This document shows, one piece after another, positions 49,340-57,940 of a stretch of 64,000 nt of DNA. Position numbers and translations under genes: made by a program. The notes beneath the pieces are model-generated. The model was not told the DNA's origin. It saw only the letters and a program-made list of their open reading frames with translations, and did not search any database. Where the stretch lies: positions 11,731 to 75,730 of the forward strand of contig CABSNU010000008.1 in the NCBI GenBank assembly GCA_902479135.1. Reading direction: 5' to 3'. The stretch's first letter is position 1. Every line of letters begins with the position of its first letter. Origin of the DNA: an uncultured Collinsella sp. Lineage in GTDB: Bacteria > Actinomycetota > Coriobacteriia > Coriobacteriales > Coriobacteriaceae.

Positions 49340-49842
49340 TAGTTCTCCTCCTTGGCGGCGGCGGCGTCCTCAGCAGCCCACTTGGCCTCGAGAGCGGCCT
49401 CCTCAGCCATCTCCTTCTCGATGCGCTGCTCAGCGTTCTTAGCAGCAACAATCTTGGTCTTGATGGGAAGCTTGTGCTGTGCAAGACGCAGAGCCTCGCG
49501 AGCGACCTCCTCGGGCACGCCCTTGACCTCGAACATGATGCGGCCGGGCTTGACGACGGCCACCCACTCCTCGGGGTTACCCTTACCAGAACCCATGCGA
49601 GTCTCGGCAGGCTTCTTGGTGATGGGCTTATCGGGGAAGATCGTGATGTACACACGACCGCCACGCTTCATGTAGCGGGTCATGGCAATACGAGCGGCCT
49701 CGATCTGACGGTTGGTGATCCAATGGGCCTCGAGAGCCTGGATACCAAACTCGCCGAAATGCAGCTCGGTATTACCCTTGGCCTGGCCCTTCATGGAGCC
49801 ACGCTGCACCTTGCGGTGAAGAATACGCTTAGGGGCAAGCAC
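49339..49842 (-). CDS. rplP: 50S ribosomal protein L16 (uL16) with C-terminal extension
   Basis: uL16, 167 aa. The core (MLAPKRILHRKVQRGSMKG, RGGRVYITIFPDKPITKKPA, GSGKGNPEEWVAVVKPGRI) ends near residue 137, where most family members stop. About 30 Ala/Glu-rich residues follow (QRIEKEMAEEAALEAKWAAE), predicted helical. Start is GTG at 49840-49842, overlapping the rpsC stop by one base. The extension may be common in this class. Confidence 0.96.
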   Translation of the reverse strand: MLAPKRILHRKVQRGSMKGQAKGNTELHFGEFGIQALEAHWITNRQIEAARIAMTRYMKRGGRVYITIFPDKPITKKPAETRMGSGKGNPEEWVAVVKPGRIMFEVKGVPEEVAREALRLAQHKLPIKTKIVAAKNAEQRIEKEMAEEAALEAKWAAEDAAAAKEEN

Positions 49843-50552
49843 TACTGACCCCTCCTCTCGGAGTTACGACGACGAGGACGGGAAGAGCCCTCGAGTGCAG
49901 GGTTGGGAACAGGCTGGCCCGGGAGCTTCTCGCCCAGGTAGATCCAGACCTTCACGCCGCAAGCGCCCATGGTGGTGCTGGCGACAGCCGTGCCGTAGTC
50001 GATCTTGGCACGGAGGGTGTGCAGAGGCACGCGACCCTCACGGTACCACTCACGACGGCCCATCTCGGCACCGCCGAGACGACCGGAGCACTGGATACGG
50101 ATGCCCTTAGCGCCGGCCTTGCGGGCGGACTGGACAGCCTTGCGCATAGCGCGACGGAAGGCAACGCGGCCCTCGAGCTGCTCGGCGATAGACTGAGCAA
50201 CGAGGTTGGCGTCGAGCTCGGGGCGCTTGATCTCGACAACGTCGACGGAGAGCTGGCCCTTGGAGACGCCAGCGACCTTCTCGAGCTCGGTGCGGAGGGT
50301 ATCGATCTCGGCACCCTTCTTACCGATGACAACGCCGGGGCGAGCGGTGAGGATGATGACCTTCACCTTGTCACCAGCGCGCTCGATCTCGACGCGGGAG
50401 ACAGCTGCGCGGGAAAGACGCTTCTCGAGGTACTTGCGGATCTCGAGATCGTTACCGAGGGTCTTAGCGTAATCCTTCTCTGCGAACCAGCGGGAGCGCC
50501 AGTTCTCGGTGATGCCAAGACGGAAGCCGGTGGGGTAGACTTTCTGACCCAT
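49842..50552 (-). CDS. rpsC: 30S ribosomal protein S3 (uS3)
   Basis: uS3, 236 aa. KH domain with GVVIGKKGAEIDTLRTELEK, then the C-terminal domain with GRLGGAEMGRREWYREGRVP. It lines the mRNA entry. It follows rplV by 6 bp and overlaps rplP by one base. Confidence 0.98.
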   Translation of the reverse strand: MGQKVYPTGFRLGITENWRSRWFAEKDYAKTLGNDLEIRKYLEKRLSRAAVSRVEIERAGDKVKVIILTARPGVVIGKKGAEIDTLRTELEKVAGVSKGQLSVDVVEIKRPELDANLVAQSIAEQLEGRVAFRRAMRKAVQSARKAGAKGIRIQCSGRLGGAEMGRREWYREGRVPLHTLRAKIDYGTAVASTTMGACGVKVWIYLGEKLPGQPVPNPALEGSSRPRRRNSERRGQ

Positions 50553-50558
50553 ACAGCT

Positions 50559-50930
50559 TTACGCCTCCTTTCGAGGAGCAACGACGACGGTGATGTGGGA
50601 AGTACGCTTCAGAATGCGAGAAGCGGAACCCTTGGCGCGGGGACGGATGCGCTTAAGCGTCGGACCCTCGTCAACATAGGCAGCGGCGACAACCAGGTTG
50701 TCGGCACGCAGACCGTTGTTGTTCTCGGCGTTCGCAACGGCGGAACGGAGAACCTTCTCGACATCCACGGCGACGGCGCGGTCGCAGAAGTGGAGGATGT
50801 CGAAGGCCTGAGCGACAGGCTTGCGGCGGATCAGATCGACCACCAGGCGGGCCTTGCTGGGGGAAACACGCACGTACTTAGCGACGGCGCGAACCTCGGT
50901 GGCCTCAGTTTCAATAGACTTAGTTGCCAT
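50559..50930 (-). CDS. rplV: 50S ribosomal protein L22 (uL22)
   Basis: uL22, 123 aa, tunnel-lining protein. VRAVAKYVRVSPSKARLVVD and the C-terminal loop segment RIRPRAKGSASRILKRTSHI are conserved. It lies between rpsS and rpsC. Confidence 0.98.
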   Translation of the reverse strand: MATKSIETEATEVRAVAKYVRVSPSKARLVVDLIRRKPVAQAFDILHFCDRAVAVDVEKVLRSAVANAENNNGLRADNLVVAAAYVDEGPTLKRIRPRAKGSASRILKRTSHITVVVAPRKEA

Positions 50931-50944
50931 TTACGGTTAACCCC

Positions 50945-51205
50945 CTATTTGGCCTTGTGGCCACGGAACGTACGAGTCGGCGCGAACTCGCCGAGCTTGT
51001 GACCAACCATGGACTCGGTAACATACACGGGCACATGCTTGCGGCCGTCGTGGACGGCGATGGTGTGACCAACCATCTCGGGGAAGATGGTGGACGCGCG
51101 GGACCAGGTCTTCACGACGTCCTTCTTGCCAGCCTCGTTCATCGCGGTGATACGCGAGAGAAGGCGAGTCTCCACGAACGGGCCCTTTTTGAGACTTCTG
51201 CTCAT
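50945..51205 (-). CDS. rpsS: 30S ribosomal protein S19 (uS19)
   Basis: uS19, 86 aa, small-subunit head. It starts MSRSLKKGPFVETRLLSRI and contains STIFPEMVGHTIAVHDGRKH and KLGEFAPTRTFRGHKAK, all conserved. Slightly short compared with about 92 aa in many bacteria. Confidence 0.98.
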   Translation of the reverse strand: MSRSLKKGPFVETRLLSRITAMNEAGKKDVVKTWSRASTIFPEMVGHTIAVHDGRKHVPVYVTESMVGHKLGEFAPTRTFRGHKAK

Positions 51206-51237
51206 AAGTGCTTTCTCCTAAAACTCGGTATCCGAAA

Positions 51238-52068
51238 TTACTTCTTACGGCGACGAATGATGTGCTGGTTCGAGACCTTCTTCTTCTTGCGCGTACGAAG
51301 GCCCTTCGTCGGCTTACCCCAGGGGGTAACAGAGGGACGACCAGAGGTGTGGTTCTTGCCCTCGCCACCGCCGTGCGGGTGGTCGACAGGGTTCATGACG
51401 GTACCGCGGACGGTCGGGCGCACGTTCATGTGACGCTTACGGCCGGCCTTGCCGATGACGATGTTGGAGTGATCGGCGTTGCCGACCTCACCGACGGTGG
51501 CGCGGCAGGTAACGAGGATGCGGCGCATCTCGGAGGAAGGCATACGGACGATAGCGTACTTGCCCTCCTTACCCATCAGCTGGCAGGAGTTACCGGCGGA
51601 ACGGGCGATAGCGGCGCCCTTGCCCGGCTGGAACTCGACGGCGTGGATGAGCGTACCGACGGGGATGTCGGCGAGGGGCAGAGCGTTGCCCGGCTTGATG
51701 TCGGCGTCAGAACCGGACATGATGGTCTGACCGACCTCGAGGCCCTTGGGGGCCAGGATGTAGCGCTTCTCACCGTCAGCGTAGTGCAGCAGAGCGATGC
51801 GAGCGGAACGGTTCGGATCGTACTCGATCGTGGCAACCTTGGCGGGCACGCCGTCCTTGTTGCGCTTGAAGTCGATCACGCGGTAACGACGCTTCACGCC
51901 GCCGCCCTGGTGGCGGGTGGTGATGCGGCCGTTGTTGTTACGACCGGCCTTCTTGGGCAGGGGCTCGAGAAGAGACTTCTCGGGCTTGGTGCAGGTGATC
52001 TCGGAGAAATCGGAGATCGTCTGCCAACGCCTACCAGCGGAGGTCGGCTTAAGGTGCTTTACAGCCAT
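51238..52068 (-). CDS. rplB: 50S ribosomal protein L2 (uL2)
   Basis: uL2, 276 aa, needed for peptidyl transferase assembly. GRNNNGRITTRHQGGGVKRR and MNPVDHPHGGGEGKNHTSGR, with the conserved His, are visible. The start MAVKHLKPTSAGRR at 52066-52068 follows AAAGGGA. A longer reading frame upstream is not conserved. A 179-bp gap separates it from rplW. Confidence 0.98.
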   Translation of the reverse strand: MAVKHLKPTSAGRRWQTISDFSEITCTKPEKSLLEPLPKKAGRNNNGRITTRHQGGGVKRRYRVIDFKRNKDGVPAKVATIEYDPNRSARIALLHYADGEKRYILAPKGLEVGQTIMSGSDADIKPGNALPLADIPVGTLIHAVEFQPGKGAAIARSAGNSCQLMGKEGKYAIVRMPSSEMRRILVTCRATVGEVGNADHSNIVIGKAGRKRHMNVRPTVRGTVMNPVDHPHGGGEGKNHTSGRPSVTPWGKPTKGLRTRKKKKVSNQHIIRRRKK

Positions 52069-52192
52069 TACAATCCCTTTCAATAGGAATCCGTTAGCCA
52101 TCGCAGACAGGGATTCGAGGTTCTGCCTCGGGTGCGATGACACCGGACGTATACACGGTTCCGGGCGTGTCCATTTTATACGCCCAAAACCT

Positions 52193-52230
52193 TGAGCTCT
52201 CGCCTCCCCTATTTGGGAGGCATGAGCTCA
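52193..52230 (-). other. Hairpin in the rplW-rplB gap
   Basis: TGAGCTC pairs with GAGCTCA and GCCTCCC with GGGAGGC, with a 2-base internal loop between the two stems. It lies just after the rplW stop. Close by, TATAAA and TATACG (52160-52180) could be -10 elements of an internal promoter, but no good -35 is seen. Confidence 0.45.
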
Positions 52231-52247
52231 CTCAACAGCAGCGAGTC

Positions 52248-52535
52248 TTAGGCCTGGTTGCCAAAGACCTCGATGGTGTCGCCCTCGGCCAGCGTGACGA
52301 TGGCCTTCTTCCAAGAACGAGTCTTGCCAGCGACATAGCGCACGCGCTTGGTCTTGGGCTTGACCGTCAGGGTGTTCACGCGAACGACCTTGACGCCGAA
52401 GATCTCCTCGACAGCGTCCTTGATCTGATACTTGTTAGCATCCTTGGCGACCTCGAACGTGTACTTGTTCTGCTCCATGCCGGAGAAGGAACGCTCGGAC
52501 ACGATCGGACGGATGATGATCTCGTGGGCGGTCAT
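52248..52535 (-). CDS. rplW: 50S ribosomal protein L23 (uL23)
   Basis: uL23, 95 aa, tunnel-exit protein that docks SRP and trigger factor. IIIRPIVSERSFSGMEQNKY and VRVNTLTVKPKTKRVRYVAG are typical. It follows rplD directly. Confidence 0.97.
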   Translation of the reverse strand: MTAHEIIIRPIVSERSFSGMEQNKYTFEVAKDANKYQIKDAVEEIFGVKVVRVNTLTVKPKTKRVRYVAGKTRSWKKAIVTLAEGDTIEVFGNQA

Positions 52536-53162
52536 TTATGCAAGCACCTCCCCGAAGTGAGCGGCGATGTCGGCGGGCATCAGCACGGCGTTGTTGTTGA
52601 CGAGATCGTAGGTGTTGGCCTCGTCGGCAGTGATGATGAACGTCTTGGGAATGTTGCGGAACGACAGGTAGGCGTTGACGTCCTCATCGCGAACGATGAT
52701 GGTCAGACGCTTGCCCTCAAGGCCGAGAGCCTTGAGCATGGCGACGGCAGCCTTGGTGGAAGGCTTCTCGAAGCCGTAGTCGTCGACGAGCACGAGCTCG
52801 CCATCGGCCAGCTTGGCGGACAGCGCGGAGCGCATAGCCAGCTTGACCTCCTTGTTGTTCATACGCTTAGCGTAGGAACGGGGCTTGGGGGCGAAGACAA
52901 CGCCACCGTGACGCCACTGGGCAGCACGGATGGAACCCTGGCGGGCACGGCCGGTGCCCTTCTGACGCCAAGGCTTCTTGCCGCCACCGGAAACCTCAGA
53001 GCGGCCCTTAGCGGACTGGGTGCCCTGACGCCAAGAGGCCATCTGGCACTTGACGATGTGGTGCATAACGTGGATGTTCGGCTCGATGCCGTACACCTCA
53101 GCGGCGAGCTCGGCCTCGGCGACCTTCTTGCCCTCGCTGTTCTTTACTTCAAACTTTGCCAT
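52536..53162 (-). CDS. rplD: 50S ribosomal protein L4 (uL4)
   Basis: uL4, 208 aa. The tunnel loop segment RSEVSGGGKKPWRQKGTGRA and QGSIRAAQWRHGGVVFAPKP are conserved. In E. coli L4 represses its own operon through the S10 leader; a leader of about 200 bp exists here upstream of rplC. Confidence 0.98.
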   Translation of the reverse strand: MAKFEVKNSEGKKVAEAELAAEVYGIEPNIHVMHHIVKCQMASWRQGTQSAKGRSEVSGGGKKPWRQKGTGRARQGSIRAAQWRHGGVVFAPKPRSYAKRMNNKEVKLAMRSALSAKLADGELVLVDDYGFEKPSTKAAVAMLKALGLEGKRLTIIVRDEDVNAYLSFRNIPKTFIITADEANTYDLVNNNAVLMPADIAAHFGEVLA

Positions 53163-53208
53163 TTAAGTGTTCTCCTTGGTATGACGCTGGGCTAAATGGG
53201 CTGGGCCC

Positions 53209-53820
53209 TTAGGCCATACGGATGGCGACGAGACCATTCTTGGCACCCGGGACAGCGCCCTTGACCAAGATGAGGTTCTGCTCGGCATCGATGCGGACAA
53301 CGGAAAGGTTCTTGACGGTAACGCGCTCGTTACCCATGTGACCGGCCATCTTAACGCCCTTGAGGACGCGCGCAGGATAGGCGCACTGACCGATAGAACC
53401 GGGGTGACGCTGGAAGTGAGAACCATGCGTCATAGGACCGCGGCGCTGACCCCAGCGCTTGATGCGACCCTGGAAGCCCTTACCCTTGGAGGTACCGATG
53501 ACGTCGACCTTCTCGACATCAGCGAAATCAGCGACGGTAACGACCTCGCCGACCTTGTGCTCCTCGCCGTTCTCGACGCGGACCTCACGAAGGAAACGGA
53601 CGGGCTCGACGCCAGCCTTGGCGAAGTGACCAGCCATGGGCTTGTTCACGTTCTTGGCCTTGATGTCGCCGAAACCGATCTGGACGGCGTCATAGCCGTC
53701 GGTTGCCTGAGTTTTAACCTGCGAGACAGCGCAGGGGCCAGCCTGGATGACCGTGACGGGAACGACGTTGTCGTCCTCGTCCCAAACCTGGGTCATGCCA
53801 ATCTTGCGGCCGAGAATCAT
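53209..53820 (-). CDS. rplC: 50S ribosomal protein L3 (uL3), first gene of the S10-type operon here
   Basis: uL3, 203 aa. It contains MILGRKIGMTQVWDEDDNVV, GFQGRIKRWGQRRGPMTHGS and the glutamine-bearing HFQRHPGSIGQCAYP. The ATG at 53818-53820 has no good ribosome-binding site; an in-frame TTG at 53827-53829 (three residues longer) has GGGAT about 6 bp upstream and could be the true start. In most bacteria rpsJ precedes rplC; it does not here. Confidence 0.96.
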   Translation of the reverse strand: MILGRKIGMTQVWDEDDNVVPVTVIQAGPCAVSQVKTQATDGYDAVQIGFGDIKAKNVNKPMAGHFAKAGVEPVRFLREVRVENGEEHKVGEVVTVADFADVEKVDVIGTSKGKGFQGRIKRWGQRRGPMTHGSHFQRHPGSIGQCAYPARVLKGVKMAGHMGNERVTVKNLSVVRIDAEQNLILVKGAVPGAKNGLVAIRMA

Positions 53821-54428
53821 GCTGATCAAGATATGATCCCAACTCTCGCGTGGTCTTGGGACAATGCGTACACCACCGAGCGTACGCCCCTAGAGGACCA
53901 CTACTTACACGACGTGCTCTCCAGCCTTGTATTGCGTCCGAACTACCTGACAACCCTATTAAGCAGGCGTTTTGTCCAGCCAGAATACTCCCCTGGTTAC
54001 ACACAGCTGTCTAGTATACACGGCTGCGGGCGTATCCATCGAGATTCATATTTCACTCACATTGTTTACGCAGGTAAAGTGCGCGGAGTCGCCTGGGGCC
54101 GGCAGAGCGGCGGCGAAATATATTAAGGTTGCTGCTCTGCCGGGCTTGGGAGACGACACGTTGACGCCTGCTTAACTCTGCTCGCTCAGGCTAAAGACTT
54201 TGTTGGGGATCCACTATTTGTTGGAGGGTGAATTTGCTTTGAAGCGGTTTGCCTTCCGCCTGTGGCTTTTTTGAATTGGCGGCTGACGCTGCCGCGACTT
54301 ATTGCCAAGAGGACTTCAACACCATCGGCGCTCATGAGACGAGCGGGACACGGCGACCTCCTCAAGGCAGAAGAGGAAGGCCCGCGCTCCAGCTCCATTA
54401 TCGCGGCATCCCGTTTCGGGGCGAAGAA
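53821..54428. promoter_or_regulatory. Leader and promoter region of the ribosomal operon; no rpsJ
   Basis: A 608-bp gap between rplC and the tauE-like gene. It was read in all frames for rpsJ and none was found. On the minus strand TATACT (54013-54018) is a good -10 with a poor -35, giving a leader near 190 bp. A 10-bp-stem hairpin (CCGGCAGAGC with GCTCTGCCGG) lies at 54099-54143. The part from 54150 to 54428 shows no recognisable feature. Confidence 0.5.
54099..54143. other. Hairpin upstream of the ribosomal promoter
   Basis: CCGGCAGAGC (54099-54108) pairs perfectly with GCTCTGCCGG (54134-54143); the stem extends inward with G-U pairs. There is no T-run. It could mark the end of the tauE transcript or be part of a repeat family. 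Confidence 0.4.
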
Positions 54429-55226
54429 CTAGAGCACCGAGAACCGGATGAAATTGTACGTGCAGATCACGATGATGAGCACGAGGGCGAACACGTAGAG
54501 CTTATCGACCGCCGCCGAGTCCATCCGGCGCAGCAGGCGGCGCCCCACGACCGACCCAAGCACCGCCATCGCCGCCATGCCCAGCAGGACCACGGGGAGG
54601 AACGCGGGCACGCTGCCCGTGGCCAGCGTGTAGATGAGGCTCGCCGTCTGCGAGAACGCGATGATGAACAGCGACGCCTGCGCGGCGGGCTTGCTCTCCA
54701 TGGCGAAGAAGAAGACGAGGATGGCCAGGTTGAAGGGGCCGCCGCCGATGCCGAGGAAGGACCAGCACGCCCCGGCGCAGAACCCTATGAGCGCCTGCGC
54801 CCACGCATTCTCGAGCTTGAGGCCCTTGATGCGCGCCTTGTTGAGCGTGTAGGCCAGCACGAGGACGGCGAGCACGATGAGCACGGCGGCCTGGACCGCG
54901 CCGACGAGCTCGGCGTCGGGGAACACGGACCCCAGCCGGTTGAACAACATCTTGCCGATCACGCCGCCCACCGCGGAGCTGACGGCGATGGGCGACATCG
55001 CGCGCGCGTCGATATCAGACTGCCCGCTCGCCGCGTTCTGCGCGAGCGTGGAGAGCGACATGATGAGCACCGACATGCTCGAGAGGAAGCTCACCGTGCT
55101 CACGCTCATGACGTTCATCGCGTCGACCACGGGCTTGATGATCACGCCGCCGCCGATGCCACAGAGCGGCCCCAGAAGCGACGCCAGGAAGCATACCGCG
55201 AAGACCAAGATGTATTGAGGACCCAT
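54429..55226 (-). CDS. TauE/SafE-family anion exporter
   Basis: A 265-aa membrane protein with about eight helices. The N-terminal segment LCGIGGGVIIKPVVDAMNVM and the half-way repeat CWSFLGIGGGPFNLAILVFF are the two copies of the family motif. Members move sulfite, sulfate or organosulfur anions out of the cell. It is last in the series downstream of two sulfatase genes, which would release sulfate. Start MGPQYILVF follows TAGGAGC by 8 bp. Confidence 0.85.
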   Translation of the reverse strand: MGPQYILVFAVCFLASLLGPLCGIGGGVIIKPVVDAMNVMSVSTVSFLSSMSVLIMSLSTLAQNAASGQSDIDARAMSPIAVSSAVGGVIGKMLFNRLGSVFPDAELVGAVQAAVLIVLAVLVLAYTLNKARIKGLKLENAWAQALIGFCAGACWSFLGIGGGPFNLAILVFFFAMESKPAAQASLFIIAFSQTASLIYTLATGSVPAFLPVVLLGMAAMAVLGSVVGRRLLRRMDSAAVDKLYVFALVLIIVICTYNFIRFSVL

Positions 55227-55456
55227 CCGAACAAGCTCCTATCGATCGAGCAACACCCTATGCAACGAATTGCAAGCGTTCGTATCATTCAAAACCGCAG
55301 CGTATGGTTGTGGACTTTTACATATCTCGAACGCTGCTGCGCGATATGTCCCTATTTACGCCGCTCATGCGGAGCACCGTTGCGCCAAGGGCTAGGCGTC
55401 CCCGCCAATCTGCCTGCCGAGTCCATCAATGGCCCGCGCACCGTCTCGACACGCCG
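55227..55456. other. Gap between tauE and the tauE remnant
   Basis: About 230 bp with no supported gene, upstream of the intact tauE gene. It probably carries its promoter; no clear -35/-10 pair was fixed. Confidence 0.4.
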
Positions 55457-55706
55457 CTAGTAGTTAGCGAAGTAATCCTGGTTGAAGATGCACGCGTAGA
55501 CGACGTCGAGCAGCAGCGCGGTGGAAACGCTCATGGCGAAGTGCCCGATGTTGTCCTCGCGGTGCATCCGGACAGGAAGTTGATGGTCGCCACGTCGGCG
55601 ACACCCACGGCGTCCATCACGGGCTTAATGATGATGCCCCGCCGACACCGCAGATGGCACTGATGGTAGAGGCGAAAAACGCAATGGTGAATACGATTGC
55701 TAGCAT
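55457..55706 (-). pseudogene. Degraded TauE/SafE paralogue
   Basis: On the minus strand from the ATG at 55706 the sequence reads MLAIVFTIAFFASTISAICG and then, after a one-base deletion in the GGGG run near 55636-55640, IIIKPVMDAVGVADVATINF. This matches the first 45 residues of the neighbouring TauE/SafE protein (CGIGGGVIIKPVVDAMNVMS). That frame stops soon after. Another frame then reads HFAMSVSTALLLDVVYACIF to a TAG. The remnant therefore keeps an N-terminal piece and maybe a C-terminal piece, with a large internal deletion. Confidence 0.65.
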
Positions 55707-55727
55707 ATGAAGCGCCTAGACTCTTCC

Positions 55728-56339
55728 CTACTTGTCAGGCATGGCTGCTGCGAGCGTCCGCTCAGCGCGCTCGCAATAGGACGCGGCGCGCCCCTCGTCA
55801 CCCTTGTTCTCGTACTGAACCGAGAGCATCTGGCAAAGCAGGGCCTCTTCCATGCCAGCCGCCTCCGACAACGCGCGCTCCATCTCGTCGATATAGGCAT
55901 ACGAGCCCTTGAGGAAGACGTCATAGGTGCGACGGTCGGCACGCGCAGCCTCGCGATCACCGTGCTCCTCGAGGTAGGAGAGCACCTCGCGTGCGTGGGG
56001 CTCATCCCCGATCTCCACGTAGAAGGAGAACGCCTTTGCCGCCAGCGCGAGTGTCTGCTCCTCGCTCATCTTGAGCGAACCCATCTCGCGGATGATGCGC
56101 TCGGATGCCTCGACGTCATCCATGGCAAGAGCTGCGTTCAAGCGCATGAAAAGCACGTTGTACTTGGGGTACAGCACGCTAGTGAGCGGGCGGTTCAGGA
56201 CCTTGAGGTAGTTGTTGAGGTCGCCCTCGCGCAGGTACGCCTCGAGCTTGGCGAAGGTTGTGCGCTTTTGGACCTCCATGTAAATGGTGAACCCGACCGC
56301 AACCACTACGACCACAATGCCGATCGTCTTCATATCCAT
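55728..56339 (-). CDS. Membrane-anchored helical-repeat protein, function unknown
   Basis: A 203-aa protein. One N-terminal membrane helix at residues 5-20 (TIGIVVVVVAVGFTIYMEV), then an all-helical region that looks like TPR-type repeats (YLREGDLNNYLKVLN, AKAFSFYVEIGDEPHAREVL, SVQYENKGDEGRAASYCERA). It lies 15 bp after the sulfatase gene and is probably co-transcribed. No family assigned. Confidence 0.65.
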   Translation of the reverse strand: MDMKTIGIVVVVVAVGFTIYMEVQKRTTFAKLEAYLREGDLNNYLKVLNRPLTSVLYPKYNVLFMRLNAALAMDDVEASERIIREMGSLKMSEEQTLALAAKAFSFYVEIGDEPHAREVLSYLEEHGDREAARADRRTYDVFLKGSYAYIDEMERALSEAAGMEEALLCQMLSVQYENKGDEGRAASYCERAERTLAAAMPDK

Positions 56340-56354
56340 GGATAGGCCTTTCTC

Positions 56355-57839
56355 TTAACGTTGGAGGCGCGAGGGCCGGGGGCGCTCAAGCATAACGGCG
56401 GGCGCACGTCCCGCCACCAACTCGCCGTCACGAACATATCCCTCTTCGCGACCAGCGAGCTCCTCAATCAGGCAGGCACGGAGCACGGCGATGCGCGCGG
56501 CGCGCTCCGGAGCGTCGATGAGGTCGTGCTCCTCACGCGGATCGGCGTCCAGGTCGAAATACTGCTCCACCCCGGTCCGTGTGAACCAGATGTACTTGTC
56601 ATGCGGGGTCACGATCCACTGGTTGGACTGCTCGCGGCTGCCGCTGTGCTCGCCGTGCAGGTATGCACGGTTCAGCGGCGCGGCGCCGGTAAGCTCGCCC
56701 ATGAGCGAGGCGCCCTCCACGCCCTCGGGCACGGGCAGGTCGCACGCCTCGAGGATGGTGGGCATAAGGTCCATGAGTTCCACCGTGCTCTCGCTCACGC
56801 CGCGAACGCGCTCGCCGCCCGGCACATCGACGTTTTTGCCCACGTGCACGATGAAGGGGATGCGCGCGGAGCCCTCGTAGGGCAACACCTTGCGAAAGAG
56901 ACTGTGGTCAAAGAGCATCTCGCCGTGGTCGGAGCAGAACACGATCACGGTGTCGTGGTAGGTCTCGTCGTTCTCGAGCGCCGTGATGAGCCGGCCGATC
57001 TGGTGGTCCATATGTGTGATGCAGGCATAATAGCCCGCCATGGCCTCGCGGCGCAGCTCGGCGTCGCGGCAGCCGTGCACGCTGTCCAAGATCATGCCAT
57101 CGCGCTCGGTGGCATCGGCGTCATCCCAATCGCCAGCGGCAGGCGCGCGCAGCTCCATGTCGCGGTACAGATCGAAGTAGGTCTGCGGCGCGTCGAAGGG
57201 CGGGTGGGGCCGCACGAAGCTCGTCATGAGGAAGAACGGGCGCGTGCGATCGCGGGTCTCCAAAAAGCGGATGGACTCGTCCACCACCCAGTTGGTGGGG
57301 TGCAGGCGCTCCTCGTAGGCCCAGGGATGGGTGATCCAGGAGTTGTTCTCAACGCCCGAACCGTTCACGTCGGCGAATTCGCCCAGTTCATTTTTGAGGA
57401 AGCGCATGTAGTCGTCGGAGACGTTCTGGTGCATCCAGTACGGCAGGTTCGCCTTGCGGTAGTGGCCGATGTAGCCGTCATGCAGGCGCATGTGCTCGAA
57501 GCCGCAGCCCAAACGCGGCGGATGCACGTGCATCTTGCCTACCACGGCGGTCTGGTAGCCGCCGTCGCGCATCTCCTGCGCGAGCATATGGTCGTACTCC
57601 CACGCGATACCGTCCTGGTAACCCACGCGGCCCGTGCCCGCGGGCGTCTTGCCGCAAAAGAGGGCGGCGCGCGCCGGGATGCAACTCGGGCAGGCGGAGT
57701 AGGCGTTCTCGAACAGCATGCCGTCGGCGGCGAGCGTGTCCAAGTAGGGCGTCTGCACGTCCGGATGGCCGTCGATACCCAGGCAGTCGCCGCGCATCTG
57801 GTCGCACATGATAAGGAGAACGTTGGGTTGCTGGGGCAT
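56355..57839 (-). CDS. Cysteine-type sulfatase, no signal peptide
   Basis: A 494-aa sulfatase. The formylglycine motif is C53-I-P-A-R57 (SCIPARAALFCGK), the cysteine form that needs an anaerobic maturase. Metal-site residues are in PNVLLIMCDQMRGDCLG and FCSDHGEMLFDHSLF. The protein begins directly with the catalytic domain, so it is cytoplasmic. Start is the ATG at 57837-57839 after GGAG; a GTG six codons earlier would sit before that ribosome-binding site. The maturase gene lies 101 bp upstream. Substrate is probably a sulfated sugar. Confidence 0.9.
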   Translation of the reverse strand: MPQQPNVLLIMCDQMRGDCLGIDGHPDVQTPYLDTLAADGMLFENAYSACPSCIPARAALFCGKTPAGTGRVGYQDGIAWEYDHMLAQEMRDGGYQTAVVGKMHVHPPRLGCGFEHMRLHDGYIGHYRKANLPYWMHQNVSDDYMRFLKNELGEFADVNGSGVENNSWITHPWAYEERLHPTNWVVDESIRFLETRDRTRPFFLMTSFVRPHPPFDAPQTYFDLYRDMELRAPAAGDWDDADATERDGMILDSVHGCRDAELRREAMAGYYACITHMDHQIGRLITALENDETYHDTVIVFCSDHGEMLFDHSLFRKVLPYEGSARIPFIVHVGKNVDVPGGERVRGVSESTVELMDLMPTILEACDLPVPEGVEGASLMGELTGAAPLNRAYLHGEHSGSREQSNQWIVTPHDKYIWFTRTGVEQYFDLDADPREEHDLIDAPERAARIAVLRACLIEELAGREEGYVRDGELVAGRAPAVMLERPRPSRLQR

Positions 57840-57940
57840 AGGGAACTCCAAACTCACGGGAACGGGATGAAGATTGAGTGGTCAAGGCGGGAGGGGCGCA
57901 GAGCCCCACACAACTACGACGAGGCAAAACCCGGGCAGGA

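Noticed and set aside
53821..54428. rpsJ in the gap upstream of rplC
   Set aside because: All frames were read; none of about 100 codons resembles S10.
54249..55460. 403-aa plus-strand frame over the tauE gene
   Set aside because: Arg/His-rich shadow frame with no motif and no ribosome-binding site; TauE/SafE on the minus strand has clear family motifs.
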